Assembly (NCBI GenBank): GCA_903831335.1
Contig: CAIKXH010000061.1
Span: forward strand, 1 to 14,086
DNA length: 14,086 nt
Reading direction: 5' to 3'
Origin: Candidatus Uhrbacteria bacterium
Lineage (GTDB): Bacteria; Patescibacteriota; Patescibacteriia; UBA9934; GWF2-40-263
Below are positions 1 to 6,921 of this stretch, in pieces. The first letter of the stretch is position 1. The number at the start of each line of letters is the position of its first letter. Made by a program: the position numbers and the translations under genes. The notes under the pieces are model-generated. The model was not told the DNA's origin. It saw only the letters and a program-made list of their open reading frames with translations, and ran no database searches.

Positions 1-1
1 A

Positions 2-436
2 GATCGTGCAAAAACAAAACGTATCACATCACTTGTTGCTCTGTCTTGTATTCTTCTCCTGATTTCATTGAATACGCGCATTGTCTTCCTTGAAGGTCCT
101 GATGCGCTTCATAAAGTCGTTTCTGTTTTAGAAGATTCAAAACGGATTCGCGAGCGCGTGCTTGAAATCGTTCCTGCAACCGGAGTTCTCGTGGTTGATC
201 GATCAGATAAGCTTTTTTTTCCGGCACGTCATGTGATGGTGCCACTCAGGGCTGATCAGACATTTGCCGCCATGCCAAAGATCGCTGATCAAACATCGCT
301 CTATTATTATGGGATAACTCTTCCGCCTTCGGACACAGATTTTTTGAACCAGCAAAAACTCGGACCGCTCGGATTGCGCATTGAATTTATTGAATCCTTT
401 GGAGTGGAATCTTTATATCGTATTATTCGTCCATGA
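2..436 (+). CDS. C-terminal fragment of a membrane protein, possibly a glycosyltransferase
   Basis: The reading frame is open from the window edge (first complete codon at base 2), so the N-terminal part lies outside. The first ~25 residues hold a hydrophobic stretch (SLVALSCILLLISL) that reads as the last membrane helix. About 115 soluble residues follow, rich in beta-type segments and including ARHVMVPLRADQ and a tyrosine triplet. A string of membrane helices ending in a small extracytoplasmic domain is typical of GT39/PMT-like lipid-linked sugar transferases, and the company of an anchored exported protein fits. No catalytic motif is visible in this fragment, so the family call is a guess. 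The TGA stop overlaps the next start codon (ATGA at 433-436), which indicates translational coupling. This is the only TGA used as a stop among the intact genes of the window. Confidence 0.6.
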   Translation, partial: DRAKTKRITSLVALSCILLLISLNTRIVFLEGPDALHKVVSVLEDSKRIRERVLEIVPATGVLVVDRSDKLFFPARHVMVPLRADQTFAAMPKIADQTSLYYYGITLPPSDTDFLNQQKLGPLGLRIEFIESFGVESLYRIIRP

Positions 437-1857
437 ACATTCTTACACGTCTCATTCAGATCGCTCTCACCCTGATTCCTATAGGAATTTTAGGGTGGTT
501 GAGTGTGGAAAATTTTATTCCAAGCGGTACGTTTGTCGTACAACATCCGTTACAGAAAAATTCATCGTTTATCGACGCACTTGTTCCACAAGAGCGAGTG
601 GGTGCGTTGAAAAAGGATGCGGAAGGGAATTGGTTTCAAACCATTGTGGGAGATCCTGCTTTTTTCTTTGTGCATCCGCATCGTACATTTGATACGGTTG
701 ATGCAACGGTCACATTCAGAAATACAAATACCCCTATAATCGAATTCGGTGCGCTTGCAGCACTTAATCCAGAGCGGTATGTTCTCGAGCCATTGCAAAA
801 CCTCATGATCGATCAATCAAGTTGGTCGCGCGTTTCAGAAGGGGACATGATTCTTTTGCAACGAAAGTCCACGTATAAATCGATCGCAGATTTTCTCGCG
901 CATCCACCTTCAAGAGAAGAGGTCGCAACTTATCATGCGGACCTTTCATTTCCATTTCGGTTTCCGGCTTATACGGCGTTAAAGTCGCCCCAGACGATTC
1001 CTGTTTCCTTGCGTGGATCAAGTGTCATGAAAACATATGTAAAACAAGAGTCGCTGCACTTCATCTTTTCTTACATGGACATGAATCGTGATGAAGGGGC
1101 TGACGCATTAACGATTCTTGTTACAGACGAACAAGGTCGATCTGTTGCCGTGAGTCGTGCAGAGGATGATGGAAATACATCTTCAAATGACAAAGCGTCT
1201 TTGATAAAAACACTTTCTGTCGATACAACAATCCTTCCTGAAGGTGTCTATAAAATAGAGGCGCAAACAAGTCGCGATGTTTTTATACGATCTATTGAAA
1301 CAACACAACAGAAATTAGTCTTTTTAAATGGTGTGTATCTCGGAGATGAAACAGGGTATCGGGATACGTTTTCTCCTGTTCTATTTTGGACAGAGGCAAA
1401 ACGTTTATCCATGCAGACAAGACACGCAGAGAGTGTTCAGACTGTTTCGATCGGATCCCAGTCTTTGTTGATTCCAGCGCCCTATCAGTTGGTGACACAA
1501 TCTGTAAAAGATTCTGGGCTTGTTCCGGTACGTGTCACAAAAGGAGATGTAGAAGTGATTGCGGATGCACCGATCGCTTTTTCACCTTCACAGTATTTTC
1601 GCCCTGATCCGGTTCGGTTGTTGCCACACACAGACCTTGATCAACTGCATGTGAATTACGTATTTGCCAAATACACTCCACCAACAGAGAAGGATGGATG
1701 GCTGACAGCAACCGTTCATTTGAATGCGCAAGCGCTGTTGCTTCACAAAGGAAGTTGGAAGTTCACATTTTCGACACCGAATATCATAGAAGAAAAGGCA
1801 AGCGTAGATGTTAAGGAGATTGATTTGGTGATGAAGAGGCCTCCGTTAAATTGGTAG
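433..1857 (+). CDS. Membrane-anchored extracytoplasmic protein of unknown function
   Basis: 474 residues. The start overlaps the previous stop by 4 bases (ATGA), so the two genes are probably translated as a unit. Residues 5-25 form one hydrophobic helix with a basic residue before it, which reads as a signal anchor. The remaining ~445 residues are soluble, with many short alternating segments suggestive of beta-rich domains, and should lie outside the membrane. I do not recognise the family: there is no obvious catalytic motif, metal site or repeat. Anchored proteins of this shape next to polytopic glycosyltransferase-like proteins are common in CPR genomes. A role as the envelope partner of the upstream membrane protein is inference from coupling alone. 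The TAG stop forms the edge of a G-rich palindrome at 1854-1881. Confidence 0.75.
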   Translation: MNILTRLIQIALTLIPIGILGWLSVENFIPSGTFVVQHPLQKNSSFIDALVPQERVGALKKDAEGNWFQTIVGDPAFFFVHPHRTFDTVDATVTFRNTNTPIIEFGALAALNPERYVLEPLQNLMIDQSSWSRVSEGDMILLQRKSTYKSIADFLAHPPSREEVATYHADLSFPFRFPAYTALKSPQTIPVSLRGSSVMKTYVKQESLHFIFSYMDMNRDEGADALTILVTDEQGRSVAVSRAEDDGNTSSNDKASLIKTLSVDTTILPEGVYKIEAQTSRDVFIRSIETTQQKLVFLNGVYLGDETGYRDTFSPVLFWTEAKRLSMQTRHAESVQTVSIGSQSLLIPAPYQLVTQSVKDSGLVPVRVTKGDVEVIADAPIAFSPSQYFRPDPVRLLPHTDLDQLHVNYVFAKYTPPTEKDGWLTATVHLNAQALLLHKGSWKFTFSTPNIIEEKASVDVKEIDLVMKRPPLNW

Positions 1858-1881
1858 GGGAGGGGCATGCCCCTCCCGTAC
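1854..1881. repeat. G-rich palindrome at a stop codon
   Basis: Bases 1858-1877 are a perfect 20-base palindrome centred on CATG (left arm GGGAGGGGCA). After one mismatch (1857/1878) three more pairs extend it to 1854-1881. It begins at the TAG stop (1855-1857) of the upstream gene. As RNA it would fold into a stem of about 13 pairs with almost no loop; there is no T-run, so it is not a classical terminator. The TAGGGGAGGGGC edge recurs at 9662 (TAGGGGGAGGGGC) and, related, on the minus strand from 9809. It is probably a short dispersed REP-like element. Confidence 0.7.
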
Positions 1882-1898
1882 GACACGCAATCGAATTT

Positions 1899-2258
1899 AT
1901 GTTCCATTTTTCAACACAACAACAAGCGTCAATAGCATGCACAGGATTTTTTGTGAGTCTTTTGTCTTATGTGTTTTTTTGGATGGTGGATCTTGTGCGC
2001 CCGGGATTTGTGGCAAGATTTTTTTCCGTGCATATCTTTTTACTCGGCGTGATTGTGTTTGGTGTTTGGTGGGGCGCCGTGATCGAGGAATACTCGGATC
2101 GACCACGCATTCAGCAGATCATGGCAATGGTCTTTGGGTTCCTTTTTGCCATCATCACATGGAATCTCGGTTCCGCATTCGGTGGTTGGCGATTGATCGT
2201 AAGTGCTGTTGTGTTTTTTGTTCCACTGCTTGTGTTGCGATTAATAAGATATAAATAA
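1899..2258 (+). CDS. Small polytopic membrane protein of unknown function
   Basis: 119 residues from the ATG at 1899. The frame is open from a TTG at 1851, but those first 16 codons are encoded by the G-rich palindrome, so the ATG just after it is preferred. The protein is strongly hydrophobic with about four helices: roughly residues 10-30 (ACTGFFVSLLSYVFFWMVDLV), 36-53 (FFSVHIFLLGVIVFGVWWG), 67-84 (MAMVFGFLFAIITWNLGS) and 90-111 (IVSAVVFFVPLLVLRLI). It ends in a basic tail (RYK). No motif points to a function. It follows the anchored exported protein by 41 bp on the same strand and may be cotranscribed with it. No Shine-Dalgarno is visible. The 3' end lies 5 bp before an inverted-repeat element. 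Confidence 0.65.
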   Translation: MFHFSTQQQASIACTGFFVSLLSYVFFWMVDLVRPGFVARFFSVHIFLLGVIVFGVWWGAVIEEYSDRPRIQQIMAMVFGFLFAIITWNLGSAFGGWRLIVSAVVFFVPLLVLRLIRYK

Positions 2259-2263
2259 TTACA

Positions 2264-2381
2264 TGTCATTCTGAGCCTCTCGACCATGCTCGAGATAAAC
2301 TCCACGAAGAATCTCAAGTTTCTATTTTTTGTAAACACGAGATCCTTCGGCTAAACCGAGAATCGGTCGCTCAGGATGACA
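2264..2381. repeat. Inverted-repeat element, TGTCATTCTGAGC type
   Basis: The outer arms are TGTCATTCTGAGC (2264-2276) and GCTCAGGATGACA (2369-2381), complementary except for one position. The inner arms are CGAAGAATCTC (2305-2315) and GAGATCCTTCG (2339-2349), again with one mismatch. Sequences of the form GTCATTCTGAGC...CGAAGAATCT are, from my memory, widespread intergenic repeats in several bacterial phyla. The element contains no credible ORF. It fills almost the whole gap between the small membrane protein and the HIT gene, ending 8 nt before that gene's ATG, so it would form the HIT 5' leader if transcribed. Confidence 0.8.
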
Positions 2382-2389
2382 AAAAAACT

Positions 2390-2794
2390 ATGGATACCAT
2401 TTTTGATAAAATCATTCGTAAGGAGATTCCGGCAGAAATTCTTTATGAAGATGATCATGTGATTGTTTTTTTGGATATTTTCCCAGTGAACCCGGGGCAC
2501 ACGCTTTTTGTTCCAAAAGAGTCGTGTGAAAATATGATGTGCACATCGGATGACGCGCTCGCGCATCTGTTTGCTGTTGCAAAAAAACTCGCTCCGGCAA
2601 TTTTAGAATCTGTCGGCGCGCGCGATTTTAATTTCACCACAAACAGCGGAGCGTTCGCAGGGCAGGTGATTATGAAGACACACTTTCATTTGATTCCAAG
2701 ATTTGAAAACGATGGTCATAAGATGTGGGGGAGCGTGAATGCATCATTCGAAGAACTTGCAGAATTGAGAAAGAACATTCAATCGAAGATGTAG
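2390..2794 (+). CDS. HIT-family nucleotide hydrolase/transferase
   Basis: 134 residues, typical HIT length. N-terminal IFDKIIRKEIPAEILYEDD followed by VIVFLDIFPVNPGHTLFVPK (residues 24-43) is the family signature for the first half of the fold. The C-terminal motif reads GQVIMKTHFHLIPR (91-104). In the canonical H-x-H-x-H-x-x motif the middle His is the nucleophile that attacks the alpha-phosphate of a nucleotide. Here H98 (nucleophile) and H100 are kept, while the first His is Lys96. Such cytosolic proteins cleave nucleoside phosphoramidates, Ap4A-type dinucleotides or adenylated compounds; the substrate cannot be told from sequence. The ATG at 2390 lies 8 nt after an inverted-repeat element and has no Shine-Dalgarno. 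The family is certain, the activity less so because of the Lys substitution. Confidence 0.92.
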   Translation: MDTIFDKIIRKEIPAEILYEDDHVIVFLDIFPVNPGHTLFVPKESCENMMCTSDDALAHLFAVAKKLAPAILESVGARDFNFTTNSGAFAGQVIMKTHFHLIPRFENDGHKMWGSVNASFEELAELRKNIQSKM

Positions 2795-2839
2795 ACAATG
2801 AAAAAACACGTTTCCTAACAGAACGCTAAATGAATTCGT

Positions 2840-3820
2840 ATGGCAAGAGAACAAGGAGAGTCCGCTCCAGATCAATCTCTCGAACAAGATCGTGAGCAAG
2901 GATTTACAGAGGCACAGATTCAAATGATTCATCGTGCGACGGACTATAAGCAACTGAAACAATATGTGCGGTTCTTACCTGGCGACAAAACTCCAGAAGA
3001 AATAGAAGCACGTTTTCAGAAAGCGATCGCCTTAAAAGATCAGATGGTCTACGACGATCTTCAAACGTATCTTTCTGCATTTCACAAGCGTGCAGAATTA
3101 GCACGAGAAAAAGGGGAGGGATCAGAAGAAGATATGTTGGGAAAAGAATATGCACAGATGCGTGATACGCATGCTGATTTGATGCGGGATTTTGAGATTG
3201 CAGACGAGAAAGTGGGAACGGTTGAACAAATGCAAATTCGCACAAAGGTTTTGAAACAGTCGGAGAGCGGCTTAGATAAGCGTGAGACAGAAATACGAAC
3301 AACGATTGGTGCACTCGAGAAACAAAAAAAAGATCTTGAAAACCAGAGGGGGATGTTTGGACGACTCTTTAAATCAAAAGCAGATCAAGAAATTGAACGA
3401 GAGCTTCAGATGATCGAAAAAAAGATTCAAGAAGCAAAAAAAGAACATAAAAAAATTCGTGCCGACTTTAAGCGTGTTCAAGAAAAAGCGACATCTCTTA
3501 TCGAAACAACAGATTCTGTTTTTCGTGGGATGGGTGGATACACCTCGTTTGAAGAAAAGAAGAAGCAGCGAGATGCGTTAAAAGAACAGGTTGCAGGTTT
3601 AGATTTGCTTACGTTGTATCAGCAAAGACAACAAGATGGTTTTGATCCATTGATCACACATGCAAAATTTTACTTTTCCTCGCCAGATTATTTTGCGATC
3701 GATGATTATGATCGAATACGGTCGATCAATTTTGATCCAACAAAACGAACAGAACTTATTCTCACCGCAATCAATCCCATGCTTGATCTCGCAAAGTCCA
3801 GGGGAACAATCAAGACATAA
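2840..3820 (+). CDS. Coiled-coil protein of unknown function
   Basis: 326 residues, soluble, no signal peptide or membrane helix, and no cysteine seen. Residues ~1-20 are acidic and glutamine-rich. A middle region from about 120 to 235 is dense in Lys, Glu and Gln with heptad-like spacing (ETEIRTTIGALEKQKKDL, EIERELQMIEKKIQEAKKEH) and should form a long coiled coil. It is interrupted around 171-180 by GMFGRLFKSK, which could be a hinge. The last ~90 residues look globular (LLTLYQQRQQDGFDPLITHA and onward). I do not recognise the family; a scaffold or cell-organisation role would be a guess. The ATG at 2840 follows the HIT gene by 45 bp without a clear ribosome binding site. A strong promoter for rmlB lies just beyond its 3' end, so it probably ends this transcription unit. 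Confidence 0.75.
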   Translation: MAREQGESAPDQSLEQDREQGFTEAQIQMIHRATDYKQLKQYVRFLPGDKTPEEIEARFQKAIALKDQMVYDDLQTYLSAFHKRAELAREKGEGSEEDMLGKEYAQMRDTHADLMRDFEIADEKVGTVEQMQIRTKVLKQSESGLDKRETEIRTTIGALEKQKKDLENQRGMFGRLFKSKADQEIERELQMIEKKIQEAKKEHKKIRADFKRVQEKATSLIETTDSVFRGMGGYTSFEEKKKQRDALKEQVAGLDLLTLYQQRQQDGFDPLITHAKFYFSSPDYFAIDDYDRIRSINFDPTKRTELILTAINPMLDLAKSRGTIKT

Positions 3821-3845
3821 AAAGCGCTCAAGCAAGATCTGTTTA

Positions 3846-3874
3846 TTGACGAGATCGACAAAAATTCTTAGGAT
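3846..3874 (+). promoter_or_regulatory. Promoter of rmlB, leaderless type
   Basis: TTGACG (3846-3851), a 17-bp spacer and TAGGAT (3869-3874). Only 9 nt separate the -10 box from the ATG at 3884, so a start about 7 nt after the -10 would give an mRNA with almost no leader. No Shine-Dalgarno lies between. The same arrangement recurs at three other genes in the window. Confidence 0.7.
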
Positions 3875-3883
3875 GCCACTATT

Positions 3884-4900
3884 ATGAAGATTATCATTAC
3901 AGGCGGGGCGGGGTTCATGGGTTCTAACATGATCCGTTACCTTTTGCGTGAATATAAGGATGTCGAAGTCGTCAACTTTGATGATTTGACGTATGCGGGA
4001 AATTTGTCGAATTTGGTTGATGTGGAAAATGATCCTCGCTATACGTTCGTAAAAGGGAACATCACATCCCGAGCGGATGTCGAACGCGTATTATCGACAG
4101 GTGTTGATTTGCTCATTAACTATGCGGCAGAGACGCATGTGGACAGATCGATTCTGGATCCGGATGCATTCGTGCAGACGAACGTTCTTGGTGTACATAA
4201 TCTTTTGGAGGCGGTTCGAAAATTTAAGATTCCGCGCTTCGTTCATATTTCAACAGATGAAGTGTATGGCGCAGTGATGGAAGGAGAGTCTGATGAACAG
4301 TCGCGCTTCGAGCCTCGTAGTCCGTATGCGGCCTCAAAGGCGGCGGCGGATTTATTGTGCCACGCTTCGGCTATTACGTTTGGAACGCCGGTCATTGTGA
4401 CGCACTCTGTAAATTTTTACGGTCCGTATCAGTTTCCTGAAAAGTTGATCCCACTGTTTACATCGAATTTACTCGACGGAAAAAAAGTTCCCGTGTACGG
4501 AGATGGTTTGCAAGTACGCGAATGGATTTTTACAGAAGATCATTGTCGTGCAATCGATTTGATCGCGCAGAAAGGGAATATTGGCGAAGCGTATAATATT
4601 GGAACCGGACATCGCATGCCAAACATCGAACTCATTTCTCGTTTGTTGAAACACACAGAACGTGATGAATCATCGCTCGAATATGTTCTCGACAGAGCAG
4701 GGCATGATCGACGTTACGCGCTCAATAGTCAAAAGCTGCGCACAGAACTCGGATGGGAACCAAAGATGCACTTCGAAGATGGAATCGCACAGACAATCGA
4801 ATGGTATAAACAGCATCCAGAATGGGTTGCTAACTGTAAGTCAGGAGCGTACAAAGAGTATTACGAGTCTCAATATAAAGGAAAAGGACACACGGTTTAA
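3884..4900 (+). CDS. rmlB: dTDP-glucose 4,6-dehydratase
   Basis: 338 residues, full length for the family. An extended short-chain dehydrogenase that converts dTDP-D-glucose to dTDP-4-keto-6-deoxyglucose in the cytosol, step 2 of dTDP-L-rhamnose synthesis. Visible motifs in order: NAD-binding GGAGFMGS (7-14), FDDLTYAGN (32-40), AAETHVDRS (81-89), STDEVYG (123-129) with the catalytic Thr124-Asp125-Glu126 triad, YAASK (148-152) with the active-site Tyr and Lys, NFYGPYQFPEKLIPLF (177-192), REWIFTEDHCRAI (212-224) and the DRAGHDRRYA motif near residue 270. All key residues are intact. It is driven by its own promoter at 3846-3874. The next gene (NRS/ER-like) uses its product, and rmlA, which makes its substrate, lies 3.7 kb downstream. 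TAA stop; an inverted repeat follows at 4914. Confidence 0.96.
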   Translation: MKIIITGGAGFMGSNMIRYLLREYKDVEVVNFDDLTYAGNLSNLVDVENDPRYTFVKGNITSRADVERVLSTGVDLLINYAAETHVDRSILDPDAFVQTNVLGVHNLLEAVRKFKIPRFVHISTDEVYGAVMEGESDEQSRFEPRSPYAASKAAADLLCHASAITFGTPVIVTHSVNFYGPYQFPEKLIPLFTSNLLDGKKVPVYGDGLQVREWIFTEDHCRAIDLIAQKGNIGEAYNIGTGHRMPNIELISRLLKHTERDESSLEYVLDRAGHDRRYALNSQKLRTELGWEPKMHFEDGIAQTIEWYKQHPEWVANCKSGAYKEYYESQYKGKGHTV

Positions 4901-4913
4901 ATTATTCACGTTC

Positions 4914-5026
4914 TTGTCATTGCGAGGAGGAGTCTTCGACGACGAAGCAATCTTTACGCTTCGTATCGTATCGAAAAGATTGCTTCGTCGTCTCGATGGG
5001 AACATTGAGACTCCTCGCAATGACAA
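4914..5026. repeat. Inverted-repeat element, TTGTCATTGCGAGGAG type
   Basis: The outer arms, TTGTCATTGCGAGGAG (4914-4929) and its exact complement (5011-5026), match over 16 bp. The inner arms, GACGACGAAGCAATCTTT (4938-4955) and its exact complement (4975-4992), match over 18 bp around a 19-nt loop. The left arm carries an extra GAG triplet. The sequence resembles the widespread CATTGCGAGG...GAAGCAATCT intergenic repeat family (from memory). It would fold into a long cruciform or RNA hairpin and ends 8 nt before the ATG of the next gene. It separates rmlB from its pathway partner. Confidence 0.85.
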
Positions 5027-5034
5027 AACACTCT

Positions 5035-5895
5035 ATGAAAATTCTTATTTTTGGAAAAGGCTATATTGGAAGTCGTCTTGAGCTTGCTTGGAAAGATGAG
5101 GCGATTTTTTCTGATGCCTATATCAACACAATTGAAGATGTAGAAAAAGAAATTTTGAAGTATCAACCAGACGCGGTGTTGAATGCAGCAGGTGTTCGGG
5201 GAAAACCGAATGTGGATTGGTGTGAAGATCATCAATTAGAAACCATGATGGGAAATACGGTTTTGCCGATTTTGATTGCGCACGCTTGTGCGAAACACGG
5301 CGTGTATCTTTTGCATATGGGATCTGGTTGTATTTATTACGGTGATTCTGTTCATGAAGATAAAGCTTGGAAAGAAACAGATCACGGGAACCCATCGGCT
5401 GTGTATTCACGCGCAAAGTGGGCTGCGGATTTGGTCTTGTCGACGCTTCCAAATGTGGGTATCGCTCGCATTCGCATGCCGATCGATTGGGTGCCATCCC
5501 CAAACAACATGATCGATAAATTGGCAACATACCCAAACGTCATTGATGTAGAAAATTCCGTGACCGTTCTTGATGACATGATTGATGTATTTCGTCAGAT
5601 GGTGGAAAAAAAGGCAGAAGGTATTTTTCATGTGACGAATCCAGGCACGATGCGTCATCGGGAACTTGTTGATCTTTATCATGAGCAAGTAGATCCAACT
5701 CACACATGTAATTGGATTACAGAAGAGGAATTGGTTGAAAAGGGATTGGCAAAAAAGTTGCGCTCAAATAATTTTCTATCGAATGAACGATTGGCAGAAT
5801 ATGGCATTCACATGCGCCCAGTAAAAGAGGCGATTCGTGACACCATGCAAAAATACGCAGAAGCGAAGAAAATTGAGGTACGAGAAGAGGAATAA
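5035..5895 (+). CDS. NRS/ER (UER1)-like dTDP-4-keto-6-deoxyglucose epimerase/reductase
   Basis: 286 residues. An extended SDR protein with Rossmann motif GKGYIGS (7-13) and catalytic Tyr124/Lys128 (YSRAK). Rather than bacterial RmlD, it resembles the plant nucleotide-rhamnose synthase/epimerase-reductase: NAAGVRGKPNVDWCED (50-65), GSGCIYYGD (96-104), RIRMPI (145-150), TNPGTMRHRELVDLYHEQVDP (201-221) and LRSNNFLS (242-249) all have close counterparts in UER1, as I recall that sequence. Those enzymes carry out both the 3,5-epimerisation and the NAD(P)H-dependent 4-reduction, yielding dTDP- or UDP-L-rhamnose. Length is close to plant UER1 (about 300). The frame is open from 4996, but that part lies inside the inverted repeat, so the ATG at 5035 is chosen. 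It follows rmlB and ends at a terminator. A reductase-only role is the main alternative. Confidence 0.85.
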   Translation: MKILIFGKGYIGSRLELAWKDEAIFSDAYINTIEDVEKEILKYQPDAVLNAAGVRGKPNVDWCEDHQLETMMGNTVLPILIAHACAKHGVYLLHMGSGCIYYGDSVHEDKAWKETDHGNPSAVYSRAKWAADLVLSTLPNVGIARIRMPIDWVPSPNNMIDKLATYPNVIDVENSVTVLDDMIDVFRQMVEKKAEGIFHVTNPGTMRHRELVDLYHEQVDPTHTCNWITEEELVEKGLAKKLRSNNFLSNERLAEYGIHMRPVKEAIRDTMQKYAEAKKIEVREEE

Positions 5896-5897
5896 AA

Positions 5898-5930
5898 AAA
5901 GAGTGGAGCATTGACTCCGCTCTTTTTTTT
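5898..5930 (+). terminator. Rho-independent terminator after the NRS/ER-like gene
   Basis: The stem AAAGAGTGGAG (5898-5908) pairs with CTCCGCTCTTT (5915-5925) with a single T-G wobble and a 6-nt loop. T continues to 5930. It starts 2 nt after the TAA stop and closes the rmlB-NRS/ER unit. Confidence 0.9.
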
Positions 5931-5960
5931 GTGATAAGCCAAGGTCAGGTTGTTCCTTTC

Positions 5961-6623
5961 ATGGGGTCAGAAATGAAGATCGATCTTCGCGTTCATGCTG
6001 TTCCAAAAGACGGGCGAGGCCTCATTGGGACAAAATCAGAAGATGCTTTTGCTCACACGTCATCTTACGCGCGTCCTTTCGTGGCGGTTGTGGCAGATGG
6101 GCACGGAGATCCTGAAGTGAACGAAGATACGTGTACTCTTGCGAGATACGTAGCTCGTCATCTTCGAGATCAAGCGGAAGCTCCCGCATGGAATGTGTGT
6201 CATGTGATCAATCAGAATGTGCTGAGGCAATTCGCTCGTTCAAAAGCGGGTGCTGTTGCAACACGCGTTAAGATTACAGAAAATGAGCTGACGGTTTTGT
6301 TTGTTGGAGATTGTCGATTGTATCGTTTCACTCCGGACAAGGCCTGTGCATTTGAACAGCTCACAGAAGATCATCATCCAGATCACTCAGGTGAATACGG
6401 TCGTTTGTTCCCATGTGTGAATCCGCAAATGCAGAATTCGCCTTTCCTGTTTCTTCCCCTTATGGGAACACCGAGTCAACTCGTGAGAGTATTCAAGAAT
6501 GAGTTTGGGAAAACACACATACGCGGACTGCGTGTAACACGCAGTTTCGGAGACCCTGAAATGTCTCCCTTGGTGATTTGTGTTCCTGAAGTGAAAACAA
6601 TTCCTCTCGAACCTTCAAAATGA
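5961..6623 (+). CDS. PP2C-family protein phosphatase, interrupted by in-frame TGA
   Basis: PP2C (PPM) phosphatases are metal-dependent Ser/Thr protein phosphatases. Counting from the ATG at 5961: KSEDAF (25-30) with metal ligand Asp28, VVADGHGD (43-50) with Asp46, VLFVGDCRLYRF (112-123), LTEDHHP (134-140) and RVTRSFGDPE (191-200) are the family motifs in correct order. The frame stops at TGA 6621-6623 after residue 220, before the expected SDG and DNIT-type motifs. Both are present in the same frame just downstream (6624-6800), so the gene is disrupted or read through. Truncated here, it would lack two metal-binding aspartates and should be inactive. Possible starts are GTG 5931 (abutting the preceding terminator), ATG 5961 and ATG 5973; none has a convincing ribosome binding site. 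It is a single-gene unit between two terminators. Confidence 0.8.
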   Translation: MGSEMKIDLRVHAVPKDGRGLIGTKSEDAFAHTSSYARPFVAVVADGHGDPEVNEDTCTLARYVARHLRDQAEAPAWNVCHVINQNVLRQFARSKAGAVATRVKITENELTVLFVGDCRLYRFTPDKACAFEQLTEDHHPDHSGEYGRLFPCVNPQMQNSPFLFLPLMGTPSQLVRVFKNEFGKTHIRGLRVTRSFGDPEMSPLVICVPEVKTIPLEPSK

Positions 6624-6800
6624 CACCTGTTTGCTCTGTGTTCGGACGGGGGAGTGGGTGTTGTCGAGAGAGTCTTTTCTTCCGTACAATCAAGATCAGG
6701 AATTCTGCTAGACGAACTTCGCCATCTCGTGTGTCATTACACACCGACCAAACCTGAAGATGATATAACAATTCTGCTTATTGAAATCTCGCCAAAATAG
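6624..6800 (+). pseudogene. In-frame C-terminal remainder of the PP2C phosphatase
   Basis: The 58 codons after the TGA stay in the same frame and read as the end of a PP2C domain. HLFALCSDGGVGVV matches the family's FLVLASDGxxDxx segment, and PEDDITILLIEI matches the DNITxxxV segment. These supply the two metal-binding Asp residues missing upstream (229 and 267/268 in the full-length count). The frame ends with TAG at 6798-6800, and a terminator begins 4 nt later, so transcription ends after this part. There is no plausible independent start. With the upstream part the protein would be about 279 residues, normal for PP2C. No other damage is visible, so the TGA is recent, a sequence error, or decoded. 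Confidence 0.82.
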
Positions 6801-6803
6801 CTC

Positions 6804-6830
6804 AAAAGGTCTCTTGACCTTTTTTTGTTT
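6804..6830 (+). terminator. Rho-independent terminator after the PP2C remainder
   Basis: AAAAGGTC (6804-6811) and GACCTTTT (6816-6823) form a perfect 8-bp stem with a 4-nt loop. T continues to 6826, then GTTT. It begins 4 nt after the TAG at 6798-6800, not after the internal TGA, which marks the original gene end. Confidence 0.85.
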
Positions 6831-6857
6831 TGTGGATAAGGTTCCCCCTCATGTCTT

Positions 6858-6874
6858 TTCGAAACGGTTTCGAA
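6858..6874. promoter_or_regulatory. Candidate operator upstream of the GC-rich Nudix gene
   Basis: TTCGAAAC (6858-6865) and GTTTCGAA (6867-6874) form a perfect 8-bp inverted repeat around a single G. It lies 47 bp before the Nudix ATG in a 121-bp gap. Compact odd-centred dyads like this suit a dimeric repressor or activator. No promoter next to it is clear; TAAGAT at 6900-6905 could be a -10 box without a good -35. Confidence 0.45.
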
Positions 6875-6921
6875 TAGGTGTGGGCAAAACAGATCCATGT
6901 AAGATGGGTCTTGAGGTGGTC

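Noticed and set aside
1851..1898. TTG 1851 as start of the small membrane protein
   Set aside because: The first 16 codons would come from the G-rich palindrome; an ATG just after it gives a normal membrane protein start.
2264..5026. The two inverted-repeat elements as CRISPR repeats or insertion sequences
   Set aside because: They differ in sequence, occur once each here, have no spacer periodicity and encode no transposase.
4662..5081. 139-residue plus-strand open frame across the end of rmlB and the inverted repeat
   Set aside because: It is out of frame with rmlB, overlaps the repeat and the NRS/ER start, and shows no domain.
6621..6623. TGA read as glycine or tryptophan throughout (alternative genetic code), or as selenocysteine
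   Set aside because: All other genes are open without internal TGA, and TGA 434-436 is a genuine stop in an ATGA overlap followed soon by more stops. No SECIS-like hairpin or Cys-aligned position supports selenocysteine.
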